Program-made: the position numbers and the translations under genes
From: Tenacibaculum sp.
GTDB lineage: Bacteria > Bacteroidota > Bacteroidia > Flavobacteriales > Flavobacteriaceae
Direction of reading: 5' to 3'
Length of the DNA: 64,000 bases
Assembly (NCBI GenBank): GCA_022448525.1
Contig: JAKVCX010000004.1
Location: 687,403-751,402 of the forward strand
Notes under the pieces: generated by a model
Database searches by the model: none
Told to the model about the DNA's origin: nothing
Seen by the model: the letters and a program-made list of their open reading frames with translations, nothing else
Part shown: positions 8,731 to 17,246 of the stretch, piece after piece
Layout of the letters: each line of letters starts with the position of its first letter
How positions within the stretch are numbered: position 1 is the stretch's first letter

Positions 8731-9630
8731 TTAAAGCTTTATTTCCTTCCACTTACTATTTTGAGTAGGTGCAATACGTTCTAACGTTTCTTTTAATTTT
8801 AATTCGCTACCAGAAGATTTTCCGTTTGAAAAAATATTTATAATCTCATCCGACTTGGCATCTAGGAAAATACGAATCATGTAATTACCTACCGTAATAT
8901 TAAAAAGCTTTTCTAAGTCTATCAAACTATCAGCAATAACTTTCTTGGCTTGAGCTTCTTTCTCAATAAAAGTATCCATCCCTTTACGATGGTAGTTGTA
9001 ATAAATAGTTCTTAAAACACTAAACTTAGCCGATAATAAATTATCTATCAACGTAAATCTATTTTGTTCACCAACATTATTCTGCCATGCTGCATCACCA
9101 CTTTGTTGAGCTTGTAGCATCACATTTTGAGCTTGTTTCAAATAGTTATCACCACCTTTTAAAGCAAAAGTATCTGCATCTACTCCTAGAATTGTATACA
9201 CATAAAATACAATTACTGAAATCAAATTAGAATCAAAACTATTCGGATTGAAGATTAATGGCTCAAATTCGTTGTACTGAAAGCTAAAATTTGTGTCGTT
9301 AATGTTTAATAACGTAGATTCATAAGAAGCATTATAAACAGGTCTTGCAGATTGCACTTGAATACTTCCTGTGAAGTTATTCCCATTTTGTTCGTTTATA
9401 ATAATCGTAAAAGCACAGTTTATTCTCTCTTGTGGAAGCACCTTCTTATTAGTCCATCTTGTTTGATTGATGAATTCTGTTATTGATTGTTCCAAAGTAG
9501 TATAAACCTGTTTGTTTGTACTTTGTACTCTATCTGCATTAACAACTACAATAGCATTCAACTCTTCTTGAGCTAAACTAACTTGTATCGATCCAACTAA
9601 AACAAGAATAAAAAAGGCTAATTTACGCAT
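8731..9630 (-). CDS. porD: Type IX secretion system protein PorD (DUF4835)
   Basis: The 299-residue exported protein has a signal peptide of about 20 residues ending VSLAQ. The body matches the Bacteroidota DUF4835/PorD family: LNAIVVVNADRVQSTNKQVY, then LEQSITEFINQTRWT, ERINCAF and SFQYNEFEPL. PorD is a component linked to the type IX secretion machinery that exports proteins across the outer membrane and drives gliding in related bacteria. Its start overlaps the coaBC stop by 8 bases. The order bamD-rpoZ-coaBC-porD-recN is common in this phylum as far as I recall. A T9SS substrate (subtilase) is encoded at 59332-60963. Confidence 0.9.
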   Translation of the reverse strand: MRKLAFFILVLVGSIQVSLAQEELNAIVVVNADRVQSTNKQVYTTLEQSITEFINQTRWTNKKVLPQERINCAFTIIINEQNGNNFTGSIQVQSARPVYNASYESTLLNINDTNFSFQYNEFEPLIFNPNSFDSNLISVIVFYVYTILGVDADTFALKGGDNYLKQAQNVMLQAQQSGDAAWQNNVGEQNRFTLIDNLLSAKFSVLRTIYYNYHRKGMDTFIEKEAQAKKVIADSLIDLEKLFNITVGNYMIRIFLDAKSDEIINIFSNGKSSGSELKLKETLERIAPTQNSKWKEIKL

Positions 9631-10834
9631 TGATTCTTTTAATAATTTCGTTAATTATATCCACAGCTACTGCACTCTTTGATTTCAAAGCATACACCGT
9701 TTCATTAAAATCTGAATCAATAATAGTGATTTTATTTGTATCTCCAGCAAAACCAGCACCTTTATCTCTTAAAGAATTAAGAACAATAATGTCTAGATTT
9801 TTACTTTCGATTTTCTTTTTAGCATTAGAAACTTCATCATTTGTTTCTAGAGCAAAACCAACTAAAAATTGATTCTTTTTTGCCTTACCTAGAGATTTTA
9901 AAATATCTTGAGTCGGCTCTAATTCTATAACTAACGAAGCATCTTTCTTTTTTATTTTCTGGTCTGCAATATTTTTTGGTCTATAATCAGCAACAGCAGC
10001 TGATAGTATTGCAATATCAACTTCATTATAATACTTATGACAAGCATCATACATTTGCTGAGCCGAAGTCACATCAATTCTATGAATTAAAGAATGTTTT
10101 GCACTTTGATGAGATGGTCCTGAAACTAAAAACACTTCTGCACCTAAACGTGCAGCAGCCTTTGCTATTTCAAAGCCCATTTTACCAGAGGAATGATTTC
10201 CAATAAAACGAACAGGATCAATGGCTTCATAAGTAGGACCTGCGGTTAACAATAACTTCTTACCTTTCAGTGGTAATTTTGAAAGTATATCACTTTCAAT
10301 AAAATTAACAATATCTTCAGGTTCAGCCATTCTTCCTTCACCAACCAATCCACTAGCTAATTCGCCAGAAGTTGCAGGAATCATGATGTTACCAAAACTT
10401 TGTAAACTTTCTAAACTGTTTTTAGTAGACTGATGTTTATACATGTCCAAATCCATAGCAGGTGCAAAATAAACTGGACATTTCGCTGACAAATAGGTTG
10501 CTAACAATAAATTATCACAAACACCATTGGTCATTTTTGATAACGTATTTGCTGTAGCTGGGGCAATTAACATGATATCTGCCCAAAGACCTAATTCAAC
10601 ATGATTATTCCAAAGTTCATTTTCATCCTCTTGATCATAAAAAGTAGAATGAACAGGATTTTTTGAAAGTGTAGAAAGTGTTAGAGGTGTTATAAAATCT
10701 TTAGACGCAGGAGTCATAATTACTTTGACTTCTGCGCCTGATTTTATAAATAAACGTACTAAACTAGCTGTTTTATAAGCTGCAATTCCAGCTGTAATAC
10801 CTAGTAGTACTTTTTTTCCTTGAAGTACAGACAT
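9623..10834 (-). CDS. coaBC: Bifunctional phosphopantothenoylcysteine decarboxylase/phosphopantothenate-cysteine ligase
   Basis: This protein makes 4'-phosphopantetheine in coenzyme A synthesis. The 403 residues comprise an N-terminal flavoprotein decarboxylase (CoaC, about 1-180: GKKVLLGITAGIAAYKTASL, APATANTLSKM and the APAMDLDMY substrate-binding motif). The C-terminal ligase (CoaB, about 185-403) has KLLLTAGPTYEAIDPVRFIG, NHSSGKMG, AAVADYRP and KIKKK. Length and domain order are normal. The gene lies 4 bases after rpoZ and overlaps porD by 8 bases, indicating one operon. Confidence 0.96.
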   Translation of the reverse strand: MSVLQGKKVLLGITAGIAAYKTASLVRLFIKSGAEVKVIMTPASKDFITPLTLSTLSKNPVHSTFYDQEDENELWNNHVELGLWADIMLIAPATANTLSKMTNGVCDNLLLATYLSAKCPVYFAPAMDLDMYKHQSTKNSLESLQSFGNIMIPATSGELASGLVGEGRMAEPEDIVNFIESDILSKLPLKGKKLLLTAGPTYEAIDPVRFIGNHSSGKMGFEIAKAAARLGAEVFLVSGPSHQSAKHSLIHRIDVTSAQQMYDACHKYYNEVDIAILSAAVADYRPKNIADQKIKKKDASLVIELEPTQDILKSLGKAKKNQFLVGFALETNDEVSNAKKKIESKNLDIIVLNSLRDKGAGFAGDTNKITIIDSDFNETVYALKSKSAVAVDIINEIIKRINA

Positions 10835-10838
10835 TTAA

Positions 10839-11159
10839 TTACTTATTGTCTGGAGATCTATGATAAACTCTGTCGTTTAACCATTCCTCAACAGCAATTG
10901 CCGTTGGCTTTGGTAAACGCTCATAAAATTTAGAAACTTCAATTTGCTCTTTATTTTCGAAAACTTCTTCTAAACTATCGTTGTAAGTAGCAAATTCATC
11001 AAGCTTATCAACTAATTCTTTCTTTAAATCAGAATTGATTTGAGTTGCTCTCTTTGCTATAATAGAAATCGCTTCGTAAATGTTATTAGTCGATGCTTCT
11101 ATGGCTTCTCTATCGTAAGTTACCGTTGTAGCAGCTGCCTTCGTTTCTTTATAATTCAT
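10839..11159 (-). CDS. rpoZ: DNA-directed RNA polymerase subunit omega, Bacteroidota type
   Basis: The 106-residue protein matches the omega subunit form found in Bacteroidota, with an N-terminal stretch NIYEAISIIAKRATQINSDL that corresponds to the conserved omega core. The C-terminus (LPKPTAIAVEEWLNDRVYHR) is phylum-specific. Omega stabilises the beta' subunit and assists polymerase assembly. It sits 2 bases after bamD and 4 before coaBC, the same operon. Confidence 0.9.
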   Translation of the reverse strand: MNYKETKAAATTVTYDREAIEASTNNIYEAISIIAKRATQINSDLKKELVDKLDEFATYNDSLEEVFENKEQIEVSKFYERLPKPTAIAVEEWLNDRVYHRSPDNK

Positions 11160-11161
11160 AT

Positions 11162-11992
11162 TTAACTTTTACTATTAACTATTAATTGCTCTATTTTTTT
11201 TTGCTCTGTATTAAGAGTAGAAACCATTACTTCCGTTTCCTTTCCATACTTTGTTTCTGGAAAGTTACGCTTTAATTTCTCATATGCTTTTAAAGCACTT
11301 TTAATACGCTCTTCTTTTCTTCTTACTTTACTTTTCACAGCTAAATCGTGTGCTGCTTTAAATCGTAAGAATAAAGCTTCTTCTTTGTAACGAGTACCTA
11401 AATAATCCGTCAATAAATTATCGAAAGCAGTAATTGCCGCTCTATAATTTCTTGGATCTGTTTGTGCAGTTCTGTAATAACCTTTTGCTATCTCAAAAGC
11501 TTTGGTTTCCAATTTATACTGCAACTCATTGTAATATTTGTTTGCCTCACTTAAACGAGGAGAATCAGGATACGCATCAATAAAAGATTGAAAAGATTCA
11601 ATCGCTTTGTTTGTATCTGTTGGATCTTTACTATAAACTGGTGCAGCCTTATAGTAACTTAATGCAGATAAAAAATCAGCTTCCTCTTTTTTACTACTTT
11701 TCGGATAGTTTTGAGAAAAACGATTGAAATAATAACCTGCTATACTATAATTCTTTTCGTTAAAATTTGAATTAGCAACCATGTACTGTATTCTCTCCAT
11801 TTGAGGTTTGTTACGGTATGCTGGTGTAATTTTTTCAAATAAGCGTAACGCTTTACTGTACTTTTTAGCTTCGTACATTTTCACAGCCATCTTATACTGC
11901 TCTTCAATTGTACCTCTGTTCAATACTTTTTGGTACTCTCCACAAGAAACAAGTACTAGTAATGTTAAAACGAAATATATCTTCCTGTTCAT
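11162..11992 (-). CDS. bamD: Outer membrane protein assembly factor BamD, lipoprotein
   Basis: BamD is the essential lipoprotein partner of BamA in outer-membrane barrel insertion. From the chosen ATG the protein is 276 residues and starts with a lipoprotein signal (MNRKIYFVLTLLVLVSCGEY). It is followed by TPR-like repeats such as YKMAVKMYEAKKYSKALRLF and YYFNRFSQNYPKSSKKEEAD, and DAYPDSPRLSEANKYYNEL, as in BamD/ComL. An in-frame ATG at 11999-12001 would add three residues. I prefer 11992 because a TAATTTTG -7 element lies at 12006-12013 and the lipobox spacing is then typical, but either start is possible. It is the first gene of the bamD-rpoZ-coaBC-porD run. Confidence 0.93.
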   Translation of the reverse strand: MNRKIYFVLTLLVLVSCGEYQKVLNRGTIEEQYKMAVKMYEAKKYSKALRLFEKITPAYRNKPQMERIQYMVANSNFNEKNYSIAGYYFNRFSQNYPKSSKKEEADFLSALSYYKAAPVYSKDPTDTNKAIESFQSFIDAYPDSPRLSEANKYYNELQYKLETKAFEIAKGYYRTAQTDPRNYRAAITAFDNLLTDYLGTRYKEEALFLRFKAAHDLAVKSKVRRKEERIKSALKAYEKLKRNFPETKYGKETEVMVSTLNTEQKKIEQLIVNSKS

Positions 11993-12005
11993 TTTTTGCA
12001 TTTTG

Positions 12006-12013
12006 CAAAATTA
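12006..12013 (-). promoter_or_regulatory. bamD: Probable -7 promoter element of the bamD operon
   Basis: On the minus strand this reads TAATTTTG, a full match to the Bacteroidota -7 consensus TAnnTTTG. No clear TTG element is seen about 20 bases further upstream, so only half of the promoter is supported. It predicts transcription starting almost at the first bamD ATG (12001). Confidence 0.5.
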
Positions 12014-12112
12014 GTAATTAATTATGTATTATTAAAATGAATTCGTTATTACGAGTTCAAGTGCAATAACGCATAATTAAAGCTATAATGATATAAAACT
12101 TTTGTTAAATGT

Positions 12113-12622
12113 TTATTGTGGCGTATTTTCTTGACCTACCAATTGCTTAACATCATTATCAAACAAGTATAATCCACCTTTATCGTCTCCAATTAAATTA
12201 ATCTTATCTAAGATTGTTCTGGCTAAAGCTTCCTCTTCAATTTGTTCGGCAACATACCACTGTAAAAAGTTATGAGTAGCATAATCTCTTTCTTCCAAAC
12301 TAATATGTACTAAATCGTTAATTGACTTAGAAACCATTACTTCGTGATCAAATAAAGTTTGAAACATGTCTTTAAAAGAACCAAACTTAGGTGATGGGGC
12401 TTCTAACGCCGGAACCATTGCATGACCGCCTCTTTCGTTAATGAACTTTACTAACTTTAACATGTGCATACGTTCTTCATCAGAATGTGCATACATGAAC
12501 TGTGCAACTCCTTCAAAACCCTGAACCTCAGCCCAAGATGCCATTGCTAAATATACTTGTGATGATTGTGCTTCTATTTGTACTTGCTTATTTAAAGCAG
12601 ATTCTATTTTTTGTGATAACAT
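12113..12622 (-). CDS. Ferritin (non-heme)
   Basis: This is an iron-storage ferritin of 169 residues, the usual bacterial FtnA length. The four-helix-bundle diiron ligands are visible in helix A (SQVYLAMASWAE), helix B (AHSDEERMHMLKLVKFINER, with E-x2-H), helix C (SLEERDYATHNFLQWYVAEQ) and helix D (EEEALARTILDKI), carrying ExxH and QxxE type ferroxidase residues. No heme-binding Met typical of bacterioferritin is evident. It is monocistronic between bamD and dapA, with a terminator between it and dapA's 3' end. Confidence 0.94.
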   Translation of the reverse strand: MLSQKIESALNKQVQIEAQSSQVYLAMASWAEVQGFEGVAQFMYAHSDEERMHMLKLVKFINERGGHAMVPALEAPSPKFGSFKDMFQTLFDHEVMVSKSINDLVHISLEERDYATHNFLQWYVAEQIEEEALARTILDKINLIGDDKGGLYLFDNDVKQLVGQENTPQ

Positions 12623-12651
12623 AATTCTATATTTTTCTATAACAAAGATGC

Positions 12652-12683
12652 AAAAAAGCTCATAATTCTAGACTATGAGCTTA
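12652..12683 (-). terminator. Rho-independent terminator downstream of dapA
   Basis: Perfect 9-base arms AAGCTCATA (12657-12665) and TATGAGCTT (12675-12683) flank a 9-base loop, followed by six T on the minus strand. It lies just past the dapA stop at 12711. Confidence 0.85.
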
Positions 12684-12710
12684 ATTTATTTTCTTATGAA
12701 AGTATTGTAT

Positions 12711-13586
12711 TTATTGATGATCAATAAAGTCTGAAATTTGTGTTTGTAATTCTTCCGAAGCTTTCACTAAAGGTAATCTAACCTCGTCTTCACAAATCCC
12801 TAACTTTTGTAACATAGATTTTATTCCTGCTGGATTTCCTTCTGCAAAAATTAAATCAATACTATCAGCAACATTATAATGTAATTCGTAAGCCTCTTGA
12901 GGCTTTCCTTGCAAACCAAGTTGTATTAACTTCGAGAACTTTTCAGGTAAACCTTGTGCAATTACACTAATTACGCCTGCTCCACCAGCTAAAACCATTG
13001 GAAGCGCAATCATATCATCACCTGAAATAACTAAAAAGTCTTTTGGAGCATGCTGAATTATTTTCATTGCTTGCACTATATCACCTTTTGCCTCTTTCAC
13101 TGCGATAACGTTTTCGAAATCGTTTGCCAAACGAACAACGACTTCAGGTGACATATTTGAAGATGTTCTCCCAGGTACGTTGTATAATATGATAGGTTTA
13201 TCAGTCGACTCGGCAACAGCTTTAAAATGCTGATAAATTCCTTCTTGAGTTGGTTTATTATAATAAGGCGAAACGGAAAGAATAGCATCAAAACTCGATA
13301 AATCAGTAGTTTTAATCTCTTCAACTACAGCTGCGGTATTATTTCCTCCAATTCCAAGAACTAGTGGTAATCTTCCGTTGTTAACTTCAATTATTTTTGT
13401 TTTTACAGCTTCCTTCTCTTCTTTAGTTAAAGTTGCTGGCTCTCCAGTTGTTCCTAAAACAACCAAATAATTTATTCCATTATCTATTTGATAATTTACT
13501 AATCTCTCTAATCCATTAAAATCAACAGAACCGTCTTCAAAAAAAGGAGTTACCAATGCAACTCCTGTCCCTTTAAATTTTTGCAT
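12711..13586 (-). CDS. dapA: 4-hydroxy-tetrahydrodipicolinate synthase
   Basis: DapA condenses pyruvate with aspartate semialdehyde, the first committed step toward diaminopimelate and lysine. The 291-residue TIM barrel shows the family motifs [13 protein letters not shown] (45-57), [11 protein letters not shown] (134-144) with Tyr135 of the catalytic triad, and VKEAKGD with Lys164 as the Schiff-base lysine. [11 protein letters not shown] follows near residue 210. It is monocistronic, flanked by terminator and promoter regions. The later pathway enzyme dapF is at 23676. Confidence 0.96.
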   Translation of the reverse strand: MQKFKGTGVALVTPFFEDGSVDFNGLERLVNYQIDNGINYLVVLGTTGEPATLTKEEKEAVKTKIIEVNNGRLPLVLGIGGNNTAAVVEEIKTTDLSSFDAILSVSPYYNKPTQEGIYQHFKAVAESTDKPIILYNVPGRTSSNMSPEVVVRLANDFENVIAVKEAKGDIVQAMKIIQHAPKDFLVISGDDMIALPMVLAGGAGVISVIAQGLPEKFSKLIQLGLQGKPQEAYELHYNVADSIDLIFAEGNPAGIKSMLQKLGICEDEVRLPLVKASEELQTQISDFIDHQ

Positions 13587-13777
13587 TACTCTTTTAAAAT
13601 TTGAGGATAAAATTACTGCTTTATTTCATAAGTAATTAGGTTTGTTTATAGAATATACAATTTTTTTTATGCTGTTAAATTTTATTGATTTTAATCGTTT
13701 CGTTGAATAATATTAACTTTTCTTTCTTCTATATTATCGTACTTTAGCCCAATAATTCTCAACAAATATTACAATTA

Positions 13778-14524
13778 ATGAAAAAAGTTCTTTTTTCTTT
13801 TTGCCTACTTTTCCTTTTCAGCTGTAAAGAAGAGAAAAAGTCATTGGTAAAAATTACAGCGAAATCAATTAAGGTTGATTCTACGTTAACTTCAGATGAA
13901 AACATTGAAAATGTAATTGCTCCTTTTAGAGATAAAATGCAAGCTTCAATTAATACCGTTATTACTTACACTAAAAAAGATTTGGTTAGAACCGATGGTG
14001 AATTAGAAAGTAGTTTAGGAAACCTTATGGCAGATTTATCTTTTGAAAGAGCAAATCCAATTTTTACAGAAAAAACTAATAAAAACATAGATTTTGCCAT
14101 GTTTAATTATGGAGGAATTCGTGCTGGAATTCCTGCAGGTGAAGTTACCAATAAACATGCTTTTGAGTTAATGCCTTTTGAAAACAGTTTGGTTGTTGTT
14201 GAACTTACGCCGGAAAAAATTGAGGAATTGGTGGTTTATCTGATTAAAAACAACAAAGCCCATCCTTTATCAAAGCAGATAAAACTTAATGTAAAAAATG
14301 AAGATTATTCATTATCAATAAATGGTGTTTCTTTTGATAAAAGTCGTAATTATTTCGTTTTAACTTCAGATTATTTACAAAGCGGTGGCGATAAAATGGA
14401 TTTCTTTAAAAATCCAGTAAACTTATACAAATTAGATTATAAAGTTAGAGACGCGATTATCGATTACTTCAAGAGTAAAGATACATTGGAAAGTAATTTA
14501 GATGGACGATTTAAAAAACAGTAA
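13778..14524 (+). CDS. 5'-nucleotidase C-terminal domain lipoprotein (separate half of an UshA-like enzyme)
   Basis: The 248-residue protein starts with a lipoprotein signal ending FLFSC at Cys16 and contains only the substrate-binding C-terminal domain of the 5'-nucleotidase/UshA family. Visible motifs are LESSLGNLMADLSFERAN, FAMFNYGGIRAGIPAGEV (family NxGGIR), FELMPFENSLVVVELT and VLTSDYLQSGGDKM. The N-terminal metallophosphatase domain is absent and is encoded by the next gene, in the reverse of the usual domain order. The two halves probably form a periplasmic or surface complex that hydrolyses nucleotides. Base composition is like the neighbours, and no frameshift joins the genes. Confidence 0.9.
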   Translation: MKKVLFSFCLLFLFSCKEEKKSLVKITAKSIKVDSTLTSDENIENVIAPFRDKMQASINTVITYTKKDLVRTDGELESSLGNLMADLSFERANPIFTEKTNKNIDFAMFNYGGIRAGIPAGEVTNKHAFELMPFENSLVVVELTPEKIEELVVYLIKNNKAHPLSKQIKLNVKNEDYSLSINGVSFDKSRNYFVLTSDYLQSGGDKMDFFKNPVNLYKLDYKVRDAIIDYFKSKDTLESNLDGRFKKQ

Positions 14525-14525
14525 A

Positions 14526-15440
14526 ATGGATAGAAGAAAATTTTTAAAACAAACTACTGCAGCTTCTGCATTCACGGCTTTAGGCGGATTAACTTTACCT
14601 AGTTTCACGACTAAAAAGCAAACGAAAATCACCATTTTACATACAAACGATACGCATAGTCATATCGACCCTTTTGAGGCTTCTCATTACAGGTATGCAA
14701 ATCAAGGTGGCGTAGCAAGAAGAGCTTCTGTTGTTACTGAAATTAGAAAAGAAAACCCTAATACTTTGCTTTTAGATGCAGGAGACATCTTTCAAGGAAC
14801 TCCATATTTCAATTATTTCGGTGGTGAATTAGAATTCAAGTTGATGAGTATGATGAAATATGATGCTGCAACAATCGGAAATCATGACTTTGACAATAGC
14901 ATCGACGGATTATACAAACAATTACCTCACGCAAAGTTTAGTTTTTTATCTGCGAATTACGATTTTAAAAATACTGTTTTAGATACTCACGTTAAACCTT
15001 ACGAAGTTTTTGTTCGTGATGGAATTAAAATTGGTGTTTTCGGGTTGGGAATTGAATTAACTGGATTAGTTGACCCGAAAATGTTTAAAGAAACTAAATA
15101 TTTAGATCCAGTTGAAATTGCTCAAGACATGAGTAGAATTTTAAAGGAAGAAGAACAATGTGATTTAGTTATTTGCTTATCTCACTTAGGTTATTATTAT
15201 AAAAGAAACCCTAATAAAATCTCGGATCTTAACCTGGCTAAAGCCACGAAAAATATCGATTTAATTATTGGCGGACATACGCATACATTCTTACCAAAAC
15301 CAACTTTAGTTAAGAATTTAGATGATGAAAATGTATTAGTAAATCAAGTAGGTGCTTACGGTGTAAATCTTGGTAGAATTGATTTCTATTTTGATGCTGA
15401 TAAAAACAAATCTTCAGAAGGAAAAGTGATAATCGTGTAA
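14526..15440 (+). CDS. Metallophosphatase with Tat signal (N-terminal half of an UshA-like 5'-nucleotidase)
   Basis: From the ATG at 14526 the protein has 304 residues and begins MDRRKFLKQTTAASAFTALG, a twin-arginine signal that implies folded export with metals bound. An earlier in-frame start at 14502 would overlap the previous gene and bury the Tat motif, so I reject it. The metallophosphoesterase motifs are HTNDTHSHIDP, DAGDIFQG, IGNHDFDN, CLSHLGYYYKRN and GGHTHTFLP, the full dimetal site of 5'-nucleotidases. The C-terminal substrate domain is missing and is encoded by the gene just upstream, only one base away. Together they reconstitute one nucleotidase. Confidence 0.9.
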   Translation: MDRRKFLKQTTAASAFTALGGLTLPSFTTKKQTKITILHTNDTHSHIDPFEASHYRYANQGGVARRASVVTEIRKENPNTLLLDAGDIFQGTPYFNYFGGELEFKLMSMMKYDAATIGNHDFDNSIDGLYKQLPHAKFSFLSANYDFKNTVLDTHVKPYEVFVRDGIKIGVFGLGIELTGLVDPKMFKETKYLDPVEIAQDMSRILKEEEQCDLVICLSHLGYYYKRNPNKISDLNLAKATKNIDLIIGGHTHTFLPKPTLVKNLDDENVLVNQVGAYGVNLGRIDFYFDADKNKSSEGKVIIV

Positions 15441-15482
15441 GTTAGAAAAGATTTAGCGTCTAAATCGTTAAATACTAATAAC

Positions 15483-15866
15483 ATGAAAAAACATTTACCC
15501 TTACTACTTAAGTTAATAGCAGCAGTTATCATGCTTCAAACGTTATTCTTTAAGTTTTCTGGAGCTCAAGAAAGTATTGATTTATTTACTAAAGTAGCTG
15601 GAGAGAACGAAAAATTAATGCGAATTGGAACAGGTGTTTTAGAACTCATTGCTTCAATTTTATTATTTGTTCCTAAAAGAGTTTGGCTAGGAGCTGGTTT
15701 AACCGTTGGTTTAATGAGTGGAGCTATTTTCTCTCATTTGACCAAAATTGGAATTGAGCACAATAATGATGGCGGAGTACTTTTCATTATGGCTGTAATT
15801 ACTTTAGTAGCTGGAGGAGTCTTATTATTTCAAAACAGAAAAGATATTCCGTTTTTAAATTTATAA
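15483..15866 (+). CDS. DoxX family integral membrane protein
   Basis: The 127-residue protein has four predicted transmembrane helices (about 6-25, 47-65, 70-90 and 97-116). DoxX-like features include LKLIAAVIMLQTLFFKFSGA and GTGVLELIASILLFVPKRVW. DoxX proteins are small quinone- or redox-associated membrane proteins, often of unknown role. It is 42 bases after the metallophosphatase gene and converges on the YhhN-like cluster with a 6-base overlap. Confidence 0.8.
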   Translation: MKKHLPLLLKLIAAVIMLQTLFFKFSGAQESIDLFTKVAGENEKLMRIGTGVLELIASILLFVPKRVWLGAGLTVGLMSGAIFSHLTKIGIEHNNDGGVLFIMAVITLVAGGVLLFQNRKDIPFLNL

Positions 15867-16544
15867 TTCGGATTTCAAGGATTTAGAAATTATGGCTTTA
15901 CAAATTAAATACTGAGCAACTATATATGTAACCATAATTATCACTCCTAAATCAGCCTCAATCAAATAAAACTTATTGATAGCAATTGTGCTATCAGATA
16001 AAATAAAAATAACAGCTCCAATAAGCAACCAAAGATTTTCGGTTGCTTTATTTTTTATATAGTTAATCAAAGCAAAAGTTCCAAAAGATGAAATTACTAA
16101 ACCGTATACGATAACTGGAATTAGTAATTCATTCAAATTATCTTTAATTAAGAAAATAATTGCTCCAAAATAAACTAAGAAAACAATACTATACTTTATA
16201 AATGTTGCAATGGATAAGTGTGAAAAGAAACTTTTTATAATCTTCATATAAATAAGGTGTGTTATTAGAAAAGATACTAATCCTAAAACGAAATATTTTT
16301 CAGGAAAAAGCAACATCACATCGCCCCAGAAAGAAAAGAACAAAGCAGAAATAAATAAAAAACTTGGTTTCTTAACAGAAACTAAATATAAAGCTGCTAA
16401 TGAAACCATTAACAGTGGTTTAAAAATAAATTCTAAAACTTCTTTTTTCTGATAAACTCCATTAAGTTCCATTACAGAAACTAATAAGAATAAAATTGAA
16501 AAAACTGCTACTTTTTTACTTTTCTGTTGATTTACTTGTTCCAT
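15861..16544 (-). CDS. YhhN-like membrane protein (lysoplasmalogenase family), copy 3 of 3
   Basis: The 227-residue protein has about eight hydrophobic segments and matches the YhhN/TMEM86 family: KPLLMVSLAALYLVS, FFSFWGDVMLLFPEKYFVLG (family WGDxxL site), VYGLVISSFGTFALINY and GAVIFILSDSTIAINKFY. The last two blocks contain the conserved SD and polar residues typical of these enzymes. Characterised members hydrolyse the vinyl-ether bond of lysoplasmalogens; whether this one does is unknown. It is the copy closest to the canonical family. Its start overlaps the previous gene's stop by one base, and its 3' end overlaps the DoxX gene by 6 bases. Confidence 0.78.
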   Translation of the reverse strand: MEQVNQQKSKKVAVFSILFLLVSVMELNGVYQKKEVLEFIFKPLLMVSLAALYLVSVKKPSFLFISALFFSFWGDVMLLFPEKYFVLGLVSFLITHLIYMKIIKSFFSHLSIATFIKYSIVFLVYFGAIIFLIKDNLNELLIPVIVYGLVISSFGTFALINYIKNKATENLWLLIGAVIFILSDSTIAINKFYLIEADLGVIIMVTYIVAQYLICKAIISKSLKSEL

Positions 16545-17215
16545 TAATCGATTAGTTTTTCTTCTCTTAAAATAAACGACTTATAAAATAAAAAACATGA
16601 AATTAACCATATTAATAACGATGCTAAGTCGTAATAAACATTTGATATATTAAAAATTACAACTGCATAAATACAGTCGGATATAACTCTCACGCCGATT
16701 GTAAAAAATAGCAATCCATTTGCAAAAATCATTTTATACTTGAAATTCAATAAACCGACAGTAAATAATAAAGACGTTGTTGCTCCATAGAAAAGTATAG
16801 AGAAATAACAATCACCTTTATCCTGAATTACGAATACAAATACAATTAAAAATAAAATAATAGATAAACAAAAATAAGCTGGGACTTCTTTTTTAGCTTC
16901 CTTCGATATTGTCTCGAACATCATTTTAACTAATAACAAGTTACTAATTCCATATATAAAGATTGCTAACCAAAACATATCCAAAGCAGAACTCACGATA
17001 TCTGCAATAACAATTAAAAGAAACATGGAGGTAATCAAAGGATCTCTTTTCCTACTCCCAAAACTATACATCAGTAATAAAATTAGAATCGGAATTGGCT
17101 TTGTTGAATTTCTCAGGATATTATTACTAGCCTCCACTGTACCGATCATATACAAATAGAGAAAACTTGTAAAAACAAAGCCTAACAGCAATACTATTTT
17201 AAAGAATAATCTCAA
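16544..17215 (-). CDS. YhhN-like membrane protein, copy 2 of 3
   Basis: The 223-residue polytopic protein is a divergent relative of its two neighbours, with the same order of about eight helices: STKPIPILILLLMYSFG, LIVIADIVSSALDMFW and FYGATTSLLFTVGLLNFKYK, then GVRVISDCIYAVVIFN. The ISDxIYA motif near residue 180 corresponds to the LSDSTIA site in copy 3 and ISDSIYA in copy 1. Its function is inferred only by family. Spacing to copy 1 is 31 bases and it overlaps copy 3 by one base, so all three are probably one transcript. Confidence 0.65.
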   Translation of the reverse strand: MRLFFKIVLLLGFVFTSFLYLYMIGTVEASNNILRNSTKPIPILILLLMYSFGSRKRDPLITSMFLLIVIADIVSSALDMFWLAIFIYGISNLLLVKMMFETISKEAKKEVPAYFCLSIILFLIVFVFVIQDKGDCYFSILFYGATTSLLFTVGLLNFKYKMIFANGLLFFTIGVRVISDCIYAVVIFNISNVYYDLASLLIWLISCFLFYKSFILREEKLID

Positions 17216-17246
17216 TAATTCAGAAAATTAATTAAACTCTTGAAAG

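Noticed and set aside
14502-14525. Earlier start for the Tat metallophosphatase
   Set aside because: It overlaps the preceding gene and puts eight residues before the Tat motif; ATG 14526 fits better.
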